64,000 bases of DNA, taken from NCBI RefSeq assembly GCF_010868145.1, contig NZ_JAAGUY010000003.1, positions 1 to 64,000 of the forward strand. The letters are read 5' to 3'. A program made the translations under genes and the position numbers. The notes under the pieces are model-generated. The model was given only the letters and a program-made list of their open reading frames with translations, ran no database searches and was not told where the DNA came from. The first letter of the stretch is position 1. Each line of letters starts with the position of its first letter. Source of the DNA: Nocardia cyriacigeorgica (GTDB lineage Bacteria; Actinomycetota; Actinomycetes; Mycobacteriales; Mycobacteriaceae). Positions 18,192-27,467 of this stretch are shown piece after piece.

Positions 18192-20339
18192 TCAGGACAT
18201 CCCGGGGAAGAGTTGGACCACGAGGTCGATGAGCTTGATGCCGAGGAACGGCGTGATGATCCCGCCGAGGCCGTACACCAGCAGGTTGCGGCTCAGCAGT
18301 GACGAGGCATCGCTGGGGCGGTACTTCACCCCGCGCAACGCCAGCGGAATCAACGCGACGATCACCAGGGCGTTGAAGATCACAGCTGACAGGATCGCCG
18401 ACTGCGGGCTGGCCAGGCGCATGATGTTCAGCGCGTCCAGGCCGGGGAACAGCGAGACGAACAGCGCGGGGATGATCGCGAAGTACTTGGCGATGTCATT
18501 GGAGATCGAGAACGTCGTCAACGCACCGCGGGTGATGAGCAGCTGTTTGCCGATCTCGACGATCTCGATCAGCTTGGTCGGATCCGAATCCAGATCGACC
18601 ATATTGCCGGCTTCCTTGGCCGCCGAGGTACCGGTGTTCATGGCGACACCCACGTCGGCCTGCGCCAGCGCCGGTGCGTCATTGGTGCCGTCGCCGGTCA
18701 TCGCGACGAGCCTGCCGCCGTCCTGCTCCTTCTTGATCAGGGCCAGCTTGTCCTCGGGGGTGGCTTCGGCGAGGAAATCGTCCACGCCCGCTTCGTCCGC
18801 GATGGCCTTGGCCGTCAACGGGTTGTCGCCGGTGATCATCACGGTGCGGATACCCATCCGGCGCATCTCGTCGAAGCGTTCCCGCATGCCGTGCTTGACG
18901 ACGTCCTTCAGATGGACCACGCCGAGCAGCCTGGTCCGTCCATCGACGATCTCGCCCACCACCAGCGGCGTTCCACCGGAGGCGGAGATACCGTCCACGA
19001 TCGCACCGAGCTCCGGCGGCACCGAACCGCCCTGCGCCCGCACCCATTCGGTGACCGCCGACGCGGCGCCCTTGCGCAGGCCGCGCCCGTCGGCCAGGTC
19101 CACACCCGACATGCGCGTCTGCGCGGTGAACTCCACCCAGGTGGCATCGGTCAGCTCACCAGGCGTCCGCTCCCGCTTGCCGTAGGCCTGTTTCGCGTAG
19201 ACGACGATGGAACGCCCCTCGGGCGTTTCGTCGGCCAGGCTGGACAGCTGCGCCGCATCGGCCAGTGCTTCGGCGGAGATGCCGGGTACCGGAACGAACT
19301 CCGAGGCCTGCCGGTTACCGAGGGTGATGGTGCCGGTCTTATCGAGCAGCAGCGTGTTCACATCACCCGCCGCCTCGACCGCCCGCCCGGACATGGCCAG
19401 CACATTGCGCTGCACCAGCCGGTCCATTCCCGCGATACCGATGGCCGACAACAGCGCGCCGATGGTCGTCGGAATCAGGCATACCAGCAGTGACACCAGC
19501 ACGATCCCGGTGACGCCGTGCGCATCCAGTGCCGAACTGTCTGGCACGCCAGGGTTGTTCGACTTGGCGAAGATCGCCATCGGCTGCAATGTGACCACCG
19601 CGAAGACGAAGATGATCGTCAGGGCGGCGAGCAGGATGTTGAGTGCGATCTCGTTCGGCGTCTTCTGCCTGCTCGCGCCCTCGACCAGCGCGATCATCTT
19701 GTCGATGAAGCTCGCACCAGGTTCCTGGGTGATCTCGACGACGATCCGATCTGACAGCACGGTGGTGCCGCCGGTGACCGCCGAACGGTCGCCGCCGGAT
19801 TCCCGGATGACGGGTGCCGATTCGCCGGTGATGGCCGATTCGTCGACCGAGGCGATGCCTTCGACGACGTCGCCGTCACCGGGGATCACCTCGCCTGCCT
19901 CGACCACGACGTGATCACCGCGGCGCAGCTCCGGTGCGCCGACCCGCTCTTCGGTGACCCGCGCACCGGGCGCCCAACCGGGCAGCCGGCGGGCCACGGT
20001 ATCGGTCTTGGCCTTACGCAATGTGTCGGCCTGCGCCTTGCCGCGCCCCTCGGCCACGGCCTCGGCGAGATTGGCGAACAGGACGGTCAACCACAACCAC
20101 ACCACGATCGCCCAGCCGAAGAAGCTGGGGTCCGCGAGCGCGAGCACGGTCGACCAGACCGCGCCGATCTCGACGATCAGCATGACCGGATTGCGCCACA
20201 GGGTGCGCGGATCGAGTTTGCGCAGAGCGTCGGGAATCGAGGACACCAGCATCGCCGGATCGAGGACTCCGCGCGGCACCGAGCGCGGTGCGGTCGATGA
20301 GTCCGAGGAACGGGGCGTTTCGGTGACAGACGTCGTCAT
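18192..20339 (-). CDS. kdpB: Potassium-transporting P-type ATPase subunit B
   Basis: The catalytic subunit of the high-affinity potassium pump KdpFABC; it hydrolyses ATP through an aspartyl-phosphate. The 715-residue chain has the actuator motif TGES (171-174), the phosphorylated Asp333 in DKTGTI, the nucleotide-domain motif KGAASAV, and the hinge [14 protein letters not shown]. The N-terminal 35 residues are Ser/Thr rich and probably disordered. Its ATG overlaps the kdpA stop by one base (TGATG), indicating coupled translation. Confidence 0.98.
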   Translation of the reverse strand: MTTSVTETPRSSDSSTAPRSVPRGVLDPAMLVSSIPDALRKLDPRTLWRNPVMLIVEIGAVWSTVLALADPSFFGWAIVVWLWLTVLFANLAEAVAEGRGKAQADTLRKAKTDTVARRLPGWAPGARVTEERVGAPELRRGDHVVVEAGEVIPGDGDVVEGIASVDESAITGESAPVIRESGGDRSAVTGGTTVLSDRIVVEITQEPGASFIDKMIALVEGASRQKTPNEIALNILLAALTIIFVFAVVTLQPMAIFAKSNNPGVPDSSALDAHGVTGIVLVSLLVCLIPTTIGALLSAIGIAGMDRLVQRNVLAMSGRAVEAAGDVNTLLLDKTGTITLGNRQASEFVPVPGISAEALADAAQLSSLADETPEGRSIVVYAKQAYGKRERTPGELTDATWVEFTAQTRMSGVDLADGRGLRKGAASAVTEWVRAQGGSVPPELGAIVDGISASGGTPLVVGEIVDGRTRLLGVVHLKDVVKHGMRERFDEMRRMGIRTVMITGDNPLTAKAIADEAGVDDFLAEATPEDKLALIKKEQDGGRLVAMTGDGTNDAPALAQADVGVAMNTGTSAAKEAGNMVDLDSDPTKLIEIVEIGKQLLITRGALTTFSISNDIAKYFAIIPALFVSLFPGLDALNIMRLASPQSAILSAVIFNALVIVALIPLALRGVKYRPSDASSLLSRNLLVYGLGGIITPFLGIKLIDLVVQLFPGMS

Positions 20340-22009
20340 CAGTGGATTCCTTCGGCGAGCGGCCCGAGCGCGAGCGCGGGCAGGAAGGTGAGCGCGACCA
20401 GGATCACCGTCACCCCGACGACCATGCCGACGAACTGCGGCCGGTGTGTCGGCAGCGTGCCGATCGACGCGGGGGTGGTGCCTTGGCGGGCCAGCGAACC
20501 GGCGAGCGCGAGCACCAGGATGATCGGCAGGAAGCGGCCGAACAGCATGGCCAGACCGAGCGCGGTGTTGTACCAGTCGGTATTGCCGGTGAGGCCGGCG
20601 AAGGCGGAGCCGTTGTTGTTGGCGGCGGAGGTGAACGCGTACAGCACTTCCGAGAAGCCGTGCGGGCCGGAGTTCAGCATGCTCGCCCGTTGGCCGGGCA
20701 TCGCCATCGCGATCGCGGTGCCCACCAAGACGATCAGCGGGCTGACCAGGAAATATGCCGCCGCGAGCTTGATTTCGCGTGGTGTGATCTTCTTGCCGAG
20801 ATACTCGGGTGTTCGCCCGACCATCAGCCCGGCGACGAAGACGGTGATCACCGCGAGGATGAGCATGCCGTACAGGCCCGCGCCCACACCACCGGGCGCG
20901 ACCTCGCCCAGCTGCATGTTGAACATCGTCATCAGTCCACCGAGACTGGTGTAGGAATCGTGGAACGAGTTCACCGCACCGGTCGAGGTCAGCGTGGTCG
21001 AGGCCGCGAAGGTGGCCGAATTCGCCACGCCGAAGCGCTGTTCCACGCCCTCCATCGATGCGCCGATCGAGGTCGGGACGGTGCCGTGGTGCTGGAGCTG
21101 GAACAGGTTGGTGAGCGTCACGCTCGCCAATGCGATCGTGCCCATGACCGCCGCGATCGCGTAGCCCTGCTTGCGGCTGCCGACCATGCGGCCGAAGGTC
21201 CGCGGTAGCGAGAAGCTGATCAGCAGGATCAGGAAGATCTCCAGCCAGTTGGTCCAGGTCGCCGGGTTTTCGAAGGGGTGCGCGGAGTTGACATTGTAGA
21301 AACCGCCGCCGTTGGTGCCGAGTTCCTTGATGACTTCCTGGCTCGCCACCGGGCCGCCGGGGATTGTCTGCTCGGTGCCGTTGAGGGTCTGCGCGACCTG
21401 GTCGTGCAGGTGGAAATTCTGGATCGCACCACCCGCGATCAGCACGATCGCCGCGACGAACGCGATGGGCAGCAGGATGCGGAGGGTCCCGCGCACCAGA
21501 TCGACCCAGAAGTTGCCCAGATCCCCGGTGCGTCTGCGGGCGAATCCGCGCACCAGGGCGACCGCCACCGCCATGCCCACGGCAGCGGAGACGAAGTTCT
21601 GCACCGCGAGCCCGGCCATCTGCACCAGATGACCCTGGGTGGATTCACCGGAGTAGTTCTGCCAGTTGGTGTTGGTGACGAAGCTGACCGCCGTGTTCCA
21701 GGCCAGCGGAGCGGTCATCTCGGTGCCTGGGTCGGTCAGATGCCAGGGCAGCACGCTCTGGATCAGCTGGAAGCCGAACAGGAACAGGATGCCGACCGCG
21801 GAGAACGCGAGCACGCTGCGCGCGTACACCGGCCAGGTCTGCTCCACCTCGGGCTGCACACCGACAAGGCGGTAGAGCACGCGCTCGACCCGGGAATGGC
21901 GGGTGCCGTTGTAGACCCGGTACATATAGTCGCCCAGCGGGACGTGTACCACGGCCAGGGCCACGATCAGGGAGACGACGAAGATGATCCCCGCGGTAGT
22001 GGTACTCAC
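20339..22009 (-). CDS. kdpA: Potassium-transporting ATPase subunit A
   Basis: The K+-selective channel-like subunit of KdpFABC, with about ten membrane segments in 556 residues. Selectivity-filter loops typical of KdpA are visible: [31 protein letters not shown], and [14 protein letters not shown]. The GTG start (22009) overlaps the kdpF stop by one base. Confidence 0.98.
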   Translation of the reverse strand: MSTTTAGIIFVVSLIVALAVVHVPLGDYMYRVYNGTRHSRVERVLYRLVGVQPEVEQTWPVYARSVLAFSAVGILFLFGFQLIQSVLPWHLTDPGTEMTAPLAWNTAVSFVTNTNWQNYSGESTQGHLVQMAGLAVQNFVSAAVGMAVAVALVRGFARRRTGDLGNFWVDLVRGTLRILLPIAFVAAIVLIAGGAIQNFHLHDQVAQTLNGTEQTIPGGPVASQEVIKELGTNGGGFYNVNSAHPFENPATWTNWLEIFLILLISFSLPRTFGRMVGSRKQGYAIAAVMGTIALASVTLTNLFQLQHHGTVPTSIGASMEGVEQRFGVANSATFAASTTLTSTGAVNSFHDSYTSLGGLMTMFNMQLGEVAPGGVGAGLYGMLILAVITVFVAGLMVGRTPEYLGKKITPREIKLAAAYFLVSPLIVLVGTAIAMAMPGQRASMLNSGPHGFSEVLYAFTSAANNNGSAFAGLTGNTDWYNTALGLAMLFGRFLPIILVLALAGSLARQGTTPASIGTLPTHRPQFVGMVVGVTVILVALTFLPALALGPLAEGIH

Positions 22010-22095
22010 TAGAACCTCTCCGGGAACAGCAACGCGGCCACCATGAACCCGGCCACCGCGACAGCGAGCACCAGGCCGACGAAATTGGCGATCAC
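22009..22095 (-). CDS. kdpF: Potassium-transporting ATPase subunit F
   Basis: A 28-residue single-span peptide beginning [20 protein letters not shown] and ending LLFPERF, the typical composition, C-terminus and location of KdpF, which stabilises the KdpABC complex. The GTG start at 22095 overlaps the stop of the preceding micro-ORF (GTGA), and its TAG overlaps the kdpA GTG. It is too short for ordinary gene callers. Confidence 0.88.
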   Translation of the reverse strand: MIANFVGLVLAVAVAGFMVAALLFPERF

Positions 22096-22175
22096 AGCCG
22101 CTCCACCCCCCGCTGGATCAGGCCGAGCACCGCGAACAACGCGATCGTCAGCACGGTGTACAGCACGACAGACAT
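22092..22175 (-). CDS. 27-residue membrane microprotein at the head of the kdpFABC operon
   Basis: A 27-residue ORF (starts [18 protein letters not shown], ends LIQRGVERL) with one membrane helix and a short positive tail. A strong AAGGAGGT site lies 10 nt before its ATG, the best ribosome site in the operon. Its TGA overlaps the kdpF GTG by 4 bp (GTGA), so kdpF translation probably depends on it. It is not KdpF itself, which follows. A role as an added pump subunit or leader peptide is inference. Confidence 0.7.
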   Translation of the reverse strand: MSVVLYTVLTIALFAVLGLIQRGVERL

Positions 22176-22352
22176 GACTTTCCAGACCTCCTTCGCGCTT
22201 CGGACATGAAGCGCGCCGGAGATCGAGTCAAGCGCCGAATCGAGCCCTCGAGTCGCCTCCTTACGACTTCTTGGCGGCGCCGGGCACGGCATTAGCGTTT
22301 CGTTGACACCTCATCTGGTCACCCGGAAGGAAGCTGTCAAAGAGAACGGAAA

Positions 22353-22373
22353 GGCCGTAAGGAGTCCGTAAAG
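22353..22373. promoter_or_regulatory. Candidate KdpE-binding direct repeat
   Basis: CCGTAA occurs at 22355 and again at 22366, exactly 11 bp apart, in the kdpF/kdpD divergent region. Two half sites in tandem with 11-bp spacing is the usual pattern for OmpR/PhoB-family regulators such as KdpE. Confidence 0.5.
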
Positions 22374-22468
22374 ACGAGGCCCACGCCCGAAACCAGCGGT
22401 AAAAAGTGGGACACCGGCCGATCGGAATCCCCACGTGACCGGTGCACAGGTGGTGGAAGGAGCTCGTT

Positions 22469-22624
22469 GTGTCGGCTGTGACCGTTGCGGTCATTCTCAG
22501 CTTTGTCTGTTGCGCGCTTGCCATCCGCATGATCGGCATGCGGCAGGAGCGGCAGCGCTCGCGCGTGGTGCGCGTGCACCCCTACCGGGCATCGGCCACG
22601 ACGCGCGCGATGATGGACGAGTGA
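22469..22624 (+). CDS. 51-residue membrane microprotein upstream of kdpD
   Basis: A 51-residue ORF beginning VSAVTVAVILSFVCCALAI, a single membrane span with two cysteines, followed by a basic cytoplasmic tail rich in arginine (RMIGMRQERQRSRVVRVH). AAGGAG at 22457-22462 precedes its GTG by 6 nt. Its TGA overlaps the kdpD GTG (GTGA), so kdpD translation is likely coupled to it. kdpD has no separate ribosome site. No function is known; it may act with the KdpD sensor. Confidence 0.65.
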   Translation: MSAVTVAVILSFVCCALAIRMIGMRQERQRSRVVRVHPYRASATTRAMMDE

Positions 22625-25134
22625 AGCGCGGGCACCTGCGGATCTACCTCGGCGCCGCGCCGGGAGTCGGCAAGACCTATGCCATGCTCGGCGAGGCTCA
22701 CCGGCGGCTGGAACGCGGCCGGGATGTGGTGGCCGCGGTGGTGGAGACCCATGGACGCGCCAAGACCGCCGCACTGCTGGACGGCCTGGAGAAGATTCCG
22801 CCGAAGATCATCGAATACCGGGGCACCGCGATGCCCGAACTCGACGTGGACGCGGTGCTGCGGCGTAGCCCCGCCGTCGTGCTGGTCGACGAACTCGCCC
22901 ACACCAACACCCCCGGCAGCAAGAACGAGAAACGCTGGCAGGACATCACCGAACTGCTCGACGCCGGTATCGACGTGATCTCCACTGTTAACGTGCAGCA
23001 TCTGGAAAGCCTCAACGATGTGGTCGAGCAGATCACCGGCATCCAGCAACGCGAAACCGTCCCTGATGCCGTGGTCCGTGGCGCCGAACAAATCGAACTC
23101 GTCGACATCACCCCGGAAGCGCTGCGGCGCAGGATGTCCCACGGCAACGTCTATTCCGCCGAAAAGGTCGACGCCGCACTGCGCAATTACTTCCGCCCAG
23201 GTAACCTCACGGCGCTGCGTGAACTTGCCTTGCTGTGGTTGGCCGACCAGGTCGACGCCGCGCTCGCCAAATACCGTGCCGACCACCGGATCACCGAGCT
23301 GTGGGAGGCGCGTGAACGGGTCGTGGTCGCGGTGACCGGTGGGCCGGAATCGGAGACGATCGTGCGCCGCGCGAGCCGTATCGCGACGAAATCCAGCGCG
23401 GATCTCGTTGTGGTGCATGTGGTGCGCGGCGACGGCCTTGCCGGTGTCTCCACCGCCCGGCTGGCGCGGCTGCGCGAGCTCGCGGCCAGCCTCGATGCCT
23501 CACTGCACACCGTGACCGGCGAGGACGTGCCCGCGGCGCTGCTGGAATTCGCCCGCGAGGTCAATGCCACCCAGCTGGTACTCGGCACCTCGCGGCGCTC
23601 GCGCTGGGCGCGGATGTTCGACGAGGGTATCGGATCCTCGGTGGTGCAGCAGTCCGGCAAGATCGACGTGCACATGGTCACCCATGAGGAAGCCAATCGG
23701 GGACTGCGACGGCATTGGCTCGCACTGCGCCGACCGGTGTGGGCGTGGGTGGCCGCGGTGGCGGTGCCGGCGCTGGTGTGTGCGATCGGGGCCTGGTTCC
23801 TCGATGGCCCACTCGAATTGGGCGGCCTCAGCGCGATGTTCTTCGTCGCGGTGGTGCTGGTATCGCTGCTCGGCGGCGTGCTGCCGGCCGCGATATCGGC
23901 GCTGCTGTCAGGTGTGCTGCTGAACTGGTTTTTCGCCGAACCCCGCTACAGCCTCACCGTCGCCGAGCCCGACAGCATCATCACCATCGTCGTGCTGCTC
24001 ATCGTCGCGGTCGCGATGGCCGCCCTGGTGGACCGGGCGACCGCGCGAAGTAGACAGGCGCGCAAGGCGTCGCGGCAGGCGGAGCTGCTGACCGTGTTCG
24101 CCGGGGCAGTGCTGCACGGTGCGGACCTGCCGAGGCTACTCGAACAGGTCAGGGAGACCTACGGTATGCGCGCGGTGGCGCTGGTGGCGGGGGAGACCGT
24201 CCTCGCGGCCGTCGGTGCCGAGCCGCCGAGTCGTCCGGCGGAGGCCGACACCACGGTCGAAGCCGGCGATACCGTGCACCGGCTGCTGCTATCGGGGCGG
24301 CCGCTGGCCGCGGGTGATCGTCCGGTGCTGACGGCCGTCGCGAACCAGGCCGTCGGCCTGGTACGGCAGGCGCGGTTGGCCGAGGAAGCGGGCGCCGCGG
24401 CCGCGCTGCTGGAGGCCGACCGGCTGCGGCGGGCATTGCTGTCGGCGGTCAGCCATGATCTGCGCACCCCGTTGGCCGGGGCGAAGGCGGCGGTATCGAG
24501 CCTGCGCAGCGATGACGTCGAATTCTCACCCGAGGACACCGCCGAACTCCTGGAGACGGTCGAGGAATCGGTGGACCAGCTCACCGCGCTGGTGGGCAAT
24601 CTGCTGGATTCGTCGCGACTGGCCGTCGGTGTGGTGTCACCACAACTGCGGCAGGTCTATCTGGACGAGGTGGTGCACCGCGCGTTGGTCGGTGTCGGGA
24701 TGGGGGCGCGTGGCCTGCGCCGTGCGGCGATGGACCGCGTGGAGGTCGCGGTGGATTCCCTGTCGGTCCGTGCCGACGGTGGTCTGCTCGAACGGGTGAT
24801 GGCCAACCTCATCGACAACGCGTTGCGCCATTCCACCCCCGCCACCCCGATCAGGATCACCGCCGAACGCGACGCGGACAAGGTCGCCATCGCGGTGGTC
24901 GACATCGGGCCGGGTATTCCGGCCGGCGCCGAGGAGCAGCTGTTCGAGCCGTTCCAGCGGCTCGGTGACCGCGACAACACCACCGGGGTCGGTCTCGGGC
25001 TGTCGGTCGTGCGTGGTTTCGTCGAGGCGATGGGCGGGACCGTGCACGCCGAACCCACGCCGGGTGGAGGATTGACCATGCTGGTCGAGCTGCCCGCGGG
25101 AGATGGCAGGGACCACAGAACCGGGAAGGCGTGA
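22621..25134 (+). CDS. kdpD: Osmosensitive K+ channel histidine kinase KdpD
   Basis: Sensor kinase that controls kdpFABC with KdpE. The 837-residue chain has an N-terminal KdpD domain (Walker A GAAPGVGKT, 11-19; DELAHTN), a universal-stress-like domain, four membrane segments (about 370-480), a GAF-like part, and a histidine kinase core with the phosphorylated His612 in SHDLRTPL and ATPase motifs NLIDNALRHS and GVGLGLSV. GTG 22621 is chosen because the family starts KRGHLRIYLGAAPGVGK; the longer frame from 22435 is out-of-family sequence. Confidence 0.96.
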   Translation: MKRGHLRIYLGAAPGVGKTYAMLGEAHRRLERGRDVVAAVVETHGRAKTAALLDGLEKIPPKIIEYRGTAMPELDVDAVLRRSPAVVLVDELAHTNTPGSKNEKRWQDITELLDAGIDVISTVNVQHLESLNDVVEQITGIQQRETVPDAVVRGAEQIELVDITPEALRRRMSHGNVYSAEKVDAALRNYFRPGNLTALRELALLWLADQVDAALAKYRADHRITELWEARERVVVAVTGGPESETIVRRASRIATKSSADLVVVHVVRGDGLAGVSTARLARLRELAASLDASLHTVTGEDVPAALLEFAREVNATQLVLGTSRRSRWARMFDEGIGSSVVQQSGKIDVHMVTHEEANRGLRRHWLALRRPVWAWVAAVAVPALVCAIGAWFLDGPLELGGLSAMFFVAVVLVSLLGGVLPAAISALLSGVLLNWFFAEPRYSLTVAEPDSIITIVVLLIVAVAMAALVDRATARSRQARKASRQAELLTVFAGAVLHGADLPRLLEQVRETYGMRAVALVAGETVLAAVGAEPPSRPAEADTTVEAGDTVHRLLLSGRPLAAGDRPVLTAVANQAVGLVRQARLAEEAGAAAALLEADRLRRALLSAVSHDLRTPLAGAKAAVSSLRSDDVEFSPEDTAELLETVEESVDQLTALVGNLLDSSRLAVGVVSPQLRQVYLDEVVHRALVGVGMGARGLRRAAMDRVEVAVDSLSVRADGGLLERVMANLIDNALRHSTPATPIRITAERDADKVAIAVVDIGPGIPAGAEEQLFEPFQRLGDRDNTTGVGLGLSVVRGFVEAMGGTVHAEPTPGGGLTMLVELPAGDGRDHRTGKA

Positions 25135-25841
25135 TGACCGAGAACAAGCCCGACGCGATCGCCACCAAGGTGCTGGTGGTCGACGACGAACCGCAGATCG
25201 TGCGCGCCTTGCGCATCAACCTGTCGGTGCGCGGGTATGAGGTGTTCACCGCCGGAAACGGCGCCGCGGCGCTCCGGGTGGCGGCGGACCGGCATCCGGA
25301 TGTGGTGATCCTCGACCTCGGGCTCCCCGATATGGACGGCATCGACGTACTGGCGGGGCTGCGTGGGTGGACCTCGGCGCCGGTGATCGTGCTGTCGGCC
25401 CGCACCGATTCGGCCGACAAAGTGGAGGCGCTCGACGCAGGCGCCGACGACTACGTCACCAAACCGTTCGGCATGGACGAGCTGCTCGCCCGCCTGCGCG
25501 CGGCCGTCCGACGCGGGGCCACCGACGGCGAATCCGGCGATCCGGTCGTGGTGACTTCGTCCTTCACCGTCGACCTCGCCGCCAAGAAGGTCACCAAGAA
25601 CGGCGTGAACATCCACCTGACCCCTACCGAATGGGGCATGCTCGAGATGCTGGTGCGCCACCGCGGCAAGCTCGTCGGACGGCGTGAGCTGCTGCGCGAA
25701 GTGTGGGGTCCGTCCTACGCGACCGAGACCCACTATCTGCGCGTCTACCTCGCTCAGCTGCGCCGCAAGCTCGAACACGACCCGTCCCAGCCCAAGCATC
25801 TGCTCACCGAGGCGGGCATGGGTTACCGGTTCCAGGAATGA
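25134..25841 (+). CDS. kdpE: Response regulator KdpE
   Basis: OmpR-type response regulator, partner of KdpD. The receiver domain has the acidic pair DD near residues 17-18 and the phosphorylated Asp61 (VVILDLGLPDMDG). The C-terminal winged helix (about 135-235) includes TPTEWGMLEMLVRH and HYLRVYLAQLRRKLE. The start overlaps the kdpD stop (TGATG); ATG 25134 has GGGAAGG at better spacing than GTG 25131. A candidate target repeat lies between the two kdp arms. Confidence 0.96.
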   Translation: MTENKPDAIATKVLVVDDEPQIVRALRINLSVRGYEVFTAGNGAAALRVAADRHPDVVILDLGLPDMDGIDVLAGLRGWTSAPVIVLSARTDSADKVEALDAGADDYVTKPFGMDELLARLRAAVRRGATDGESGDPVVVTSSFTVDLAAKKVTKNGVNIHLTPTEWGMLEMLVRHRGKLVGRRELLREVWGPSYATETHYLRVYLAQLRRKLEHDPSQPKHLLTEAGMGYRFQE

Positions 25842-25905
25842 GCGCACGGGCCGTCGGTGTTGGCAGGCGTGAATCGCCTCCGAGACAGATGGCAGGATCG
25901 AGCCC

Positions 25906-26406
25906 ATGGCTGAACAGACCGCCGCACCCGTGACCGACGCCGCCGCACCGGCGGGCAGCACTGCCTCCGCGAACACCGCGGCACCCGGATCCACGACCCT
26001 GTGGGTCGAGCGCACCGGCACCAGGCGCTACACCGGACGCAGCTCCCGCGGTGCCGAGGTACTGATCGGGTCGGAGAGCGTGCCCGGCGTGTTCACTCCC
26101 GGCGAGTTGCTGAAGATCGCGCTCGCAGCGTGCTCCGGGCTCAGCTCGGACTTCCCGCTGTCACGTCGCCTCGGCGACAACTACGACGCCACCATCCGGG
26201 TCTCTGGCGCCGCCGACCGTGAGAACGAGGTGTATCCGCAGCTCGACGAAGTCTTCGAACTCGACCTCAGCGAATTGGATCCCGAGGCCAGGCAGCGACT
26301 ACTGGTCACGGTGCAGCGCGCTATCGACAAGGTGTGCACGGTCGGTCGCACACTGAAGGCGGGTACCAACGTCACCCTGTCCTTCGATATCGACACCGCC
26401 GACTGA
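25906..26406 (+). CDS. OsmC family protein
   Basis: A 166-residue OsmC-family protein, the Rv2923c equivalent by position. OsmC/Ohr proteins reduce organic peroxides through a cysteine pair; Cys76 (ALAACSGLS) and Cys144 (DKVCTVGRT) are present. The first 30 residues are Ala/Thr rich and not part of the fold. Its stop overlaps the acyP start by one base. With it the M. tuberculosis gene order resumes after the Kdp block. Confidence 0.9.
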   Translation: MAEQTAAPVTDAAAPAGSTASANTAAPGSTTLWVERTGTRRYTGRSSRGAEVLIGSESVPGVFTPGELLKIALAACSGLSSDFPLSRRLGDNYDATIRVSGAADRENEVYPQLDEVFELDLSELDPEARQRLLVTVQRAIDKVCTVGRTLKAGTNVTLSFDIDTAD

Positions 26407-26696
26407 TGCCTGCGGGTCCGCAGGAGCCGGTCCGGCTCAGCGCCTGGGTGCACGGGATGGTGCAGGGTGTCGGGTTCCGCTGGTGGACCCGTTCGCGCGC
26501 ACTGGAACTCGGCCTCACCGGGCACGCGACCAACGCGCGCGACGGGCGGGTGCACGTCGTCGCGGAAGGCGCACACGCGAATTGTGACCGGCTGCTTGCG
26601 CTGCTTCGCTCCGGCGAAACGCCCGGTCGTGTCACGCTGGTGGTGGACAATTGGGAGCCCGCGCGCGGCGATCTGAGCGGATTCGAGGAGCGATAG
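26406..26696 (+). CDS. acyP: Acylphosphatase
   Basis: A 96-residue acylphosphatase that hydrolyses carboxyl-phosphate bonds of small metabolites. The family core is intact: VHGMVQGVGFRWW with the catalytic arginine, then GLTGHATNARDGRVHVVAEG with the catalytic asparagine. It starts at ATG 26406, overlapping the osmC-like stop (TGATG). The longer upstream frame is a shadow of the previous gene. In M. tuberculosis acyP lies directly upstream of smc, whereas here four genes intervene. Confidence 0.95.
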   Translation: MPAGPQEPVRLSAWVHGMVQGVGFRWWTRSRALELGLTGHATNARDGRVHVVAEGAHANCDRLLALLRSGETPGRVTLVVDNWEPARGDLSGFEER

Positions 26697-26729
26697 GTTG
26701 ACCGAACGGGCGAGGCGGGGAGGGCAGAC

Positions 26730-27467
26730 ATGAGCGACACTCCGAACGGCGAGAACCGACCCGAGGAGAGGCCGGAATCCGGCGCCGAGAACGGTCCGCC
26801 CCGGGAGCCCGGTCAACCGGACACCGGCCGGCCCGAACCGGAACGCTCAGTGCCCGAACCCACCGAATCGCCCGACCAGCCGCCGTCGCTGTCGAAAGCG
26901 CCGGCCCCGCAGCCGGCGGAAACACCAGCGCCCACACCGCGCCCCGGCAGCATCCAACGCCAGGAACCCGGCAGCACCGAGCCGCGTCCACCGACGGTGG
27001 CCGAATCGCGGGCCAGGGACAAGGCACGCAGGAAGGCCGAAGCCGAGGCGCAGGCCGCTGCCGCCCGCGAGGAGGCCTCCCGGCGTACGCGTAAGCGCGT
27101 GATGATCGGCGGCGCCGCCGTCGTCGGTGTGGCGGCGCTGGTCGGTGGCGGCTACCTCGCCTACCGGGCGGTGGCCGCGCCGGATCAGGTCACCGCCTAC
27201 TGCACCATCGTCGACGAGAACGGCAACGAAACCGTCGTCGAGGACGATCGGTGCAGCACCGCCAGCTCCGCCGGTCACGCCGGGGTCGGCGGCATCTTCA
27301 TCTACAACGGCATGCAGTACCGCTACTACTACGGCGGTAACAACACCGTCGGCAAACCGCCCGTCGGCGGGACGACGGTCAAACCCAAAGGCGCCGAGAT
27401 CACGACCAAGAGCGGCACCGTCATCCAGCGCGGCGGGCTCGGCAGCAAATCCGGTGGAGGTTCCTGA
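26730..27467 (+). CDS. Pro/Glu-rich membrane protein, DUF1190 (YgiB)-like
   Basis: A 245-residue protein with a disordered Pro/Glu-rich N-terminus (1-95), an Arg/Ala helix (96-122), one membrane span (about 123-147) and an outside Gly/Tyr/Lys-rich tail. The tail resembles the DUF1190/YgiB family (a cysteine near DENGNETVVEDDRC, repeated GG and YYYGG, and a final TKSGTVIQRGGLG). It overlaps the next gene by one base. E. coli ygiB likewise precedes the ATP-grasp gene ygiC, supporting the assignment, though it remains moderate. Confidence 0.6.
   Translation: MSDTPNGENRPEERPESGAENGPPREPGQPDTGRPEPERSVPEPTESPDQPPSLSKAPAPQPAETPAPTPRPGSIQRQEPGSTEPRPPTVAESRARDKARRKAEAEAQAAAAREEASRRTRKRVMIGGAAVVGVAALVGGGYLAYRAVAAPDQVTAYCTIVDENGNETVVEDDRCSTASSAGHAGVGGIFIYNGMQYRYYYGGNNTVGKPPVGGTTVKPKGAEITTKSGTVIQRGGLGSKSGGGS

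Noticed and set aside
22435..22620. Longer N-terminus for KdpD
   Set aside because: The extra residues are not KdpD-like, and the region is better explained by the 51-residue ORF with its own ribosome site.
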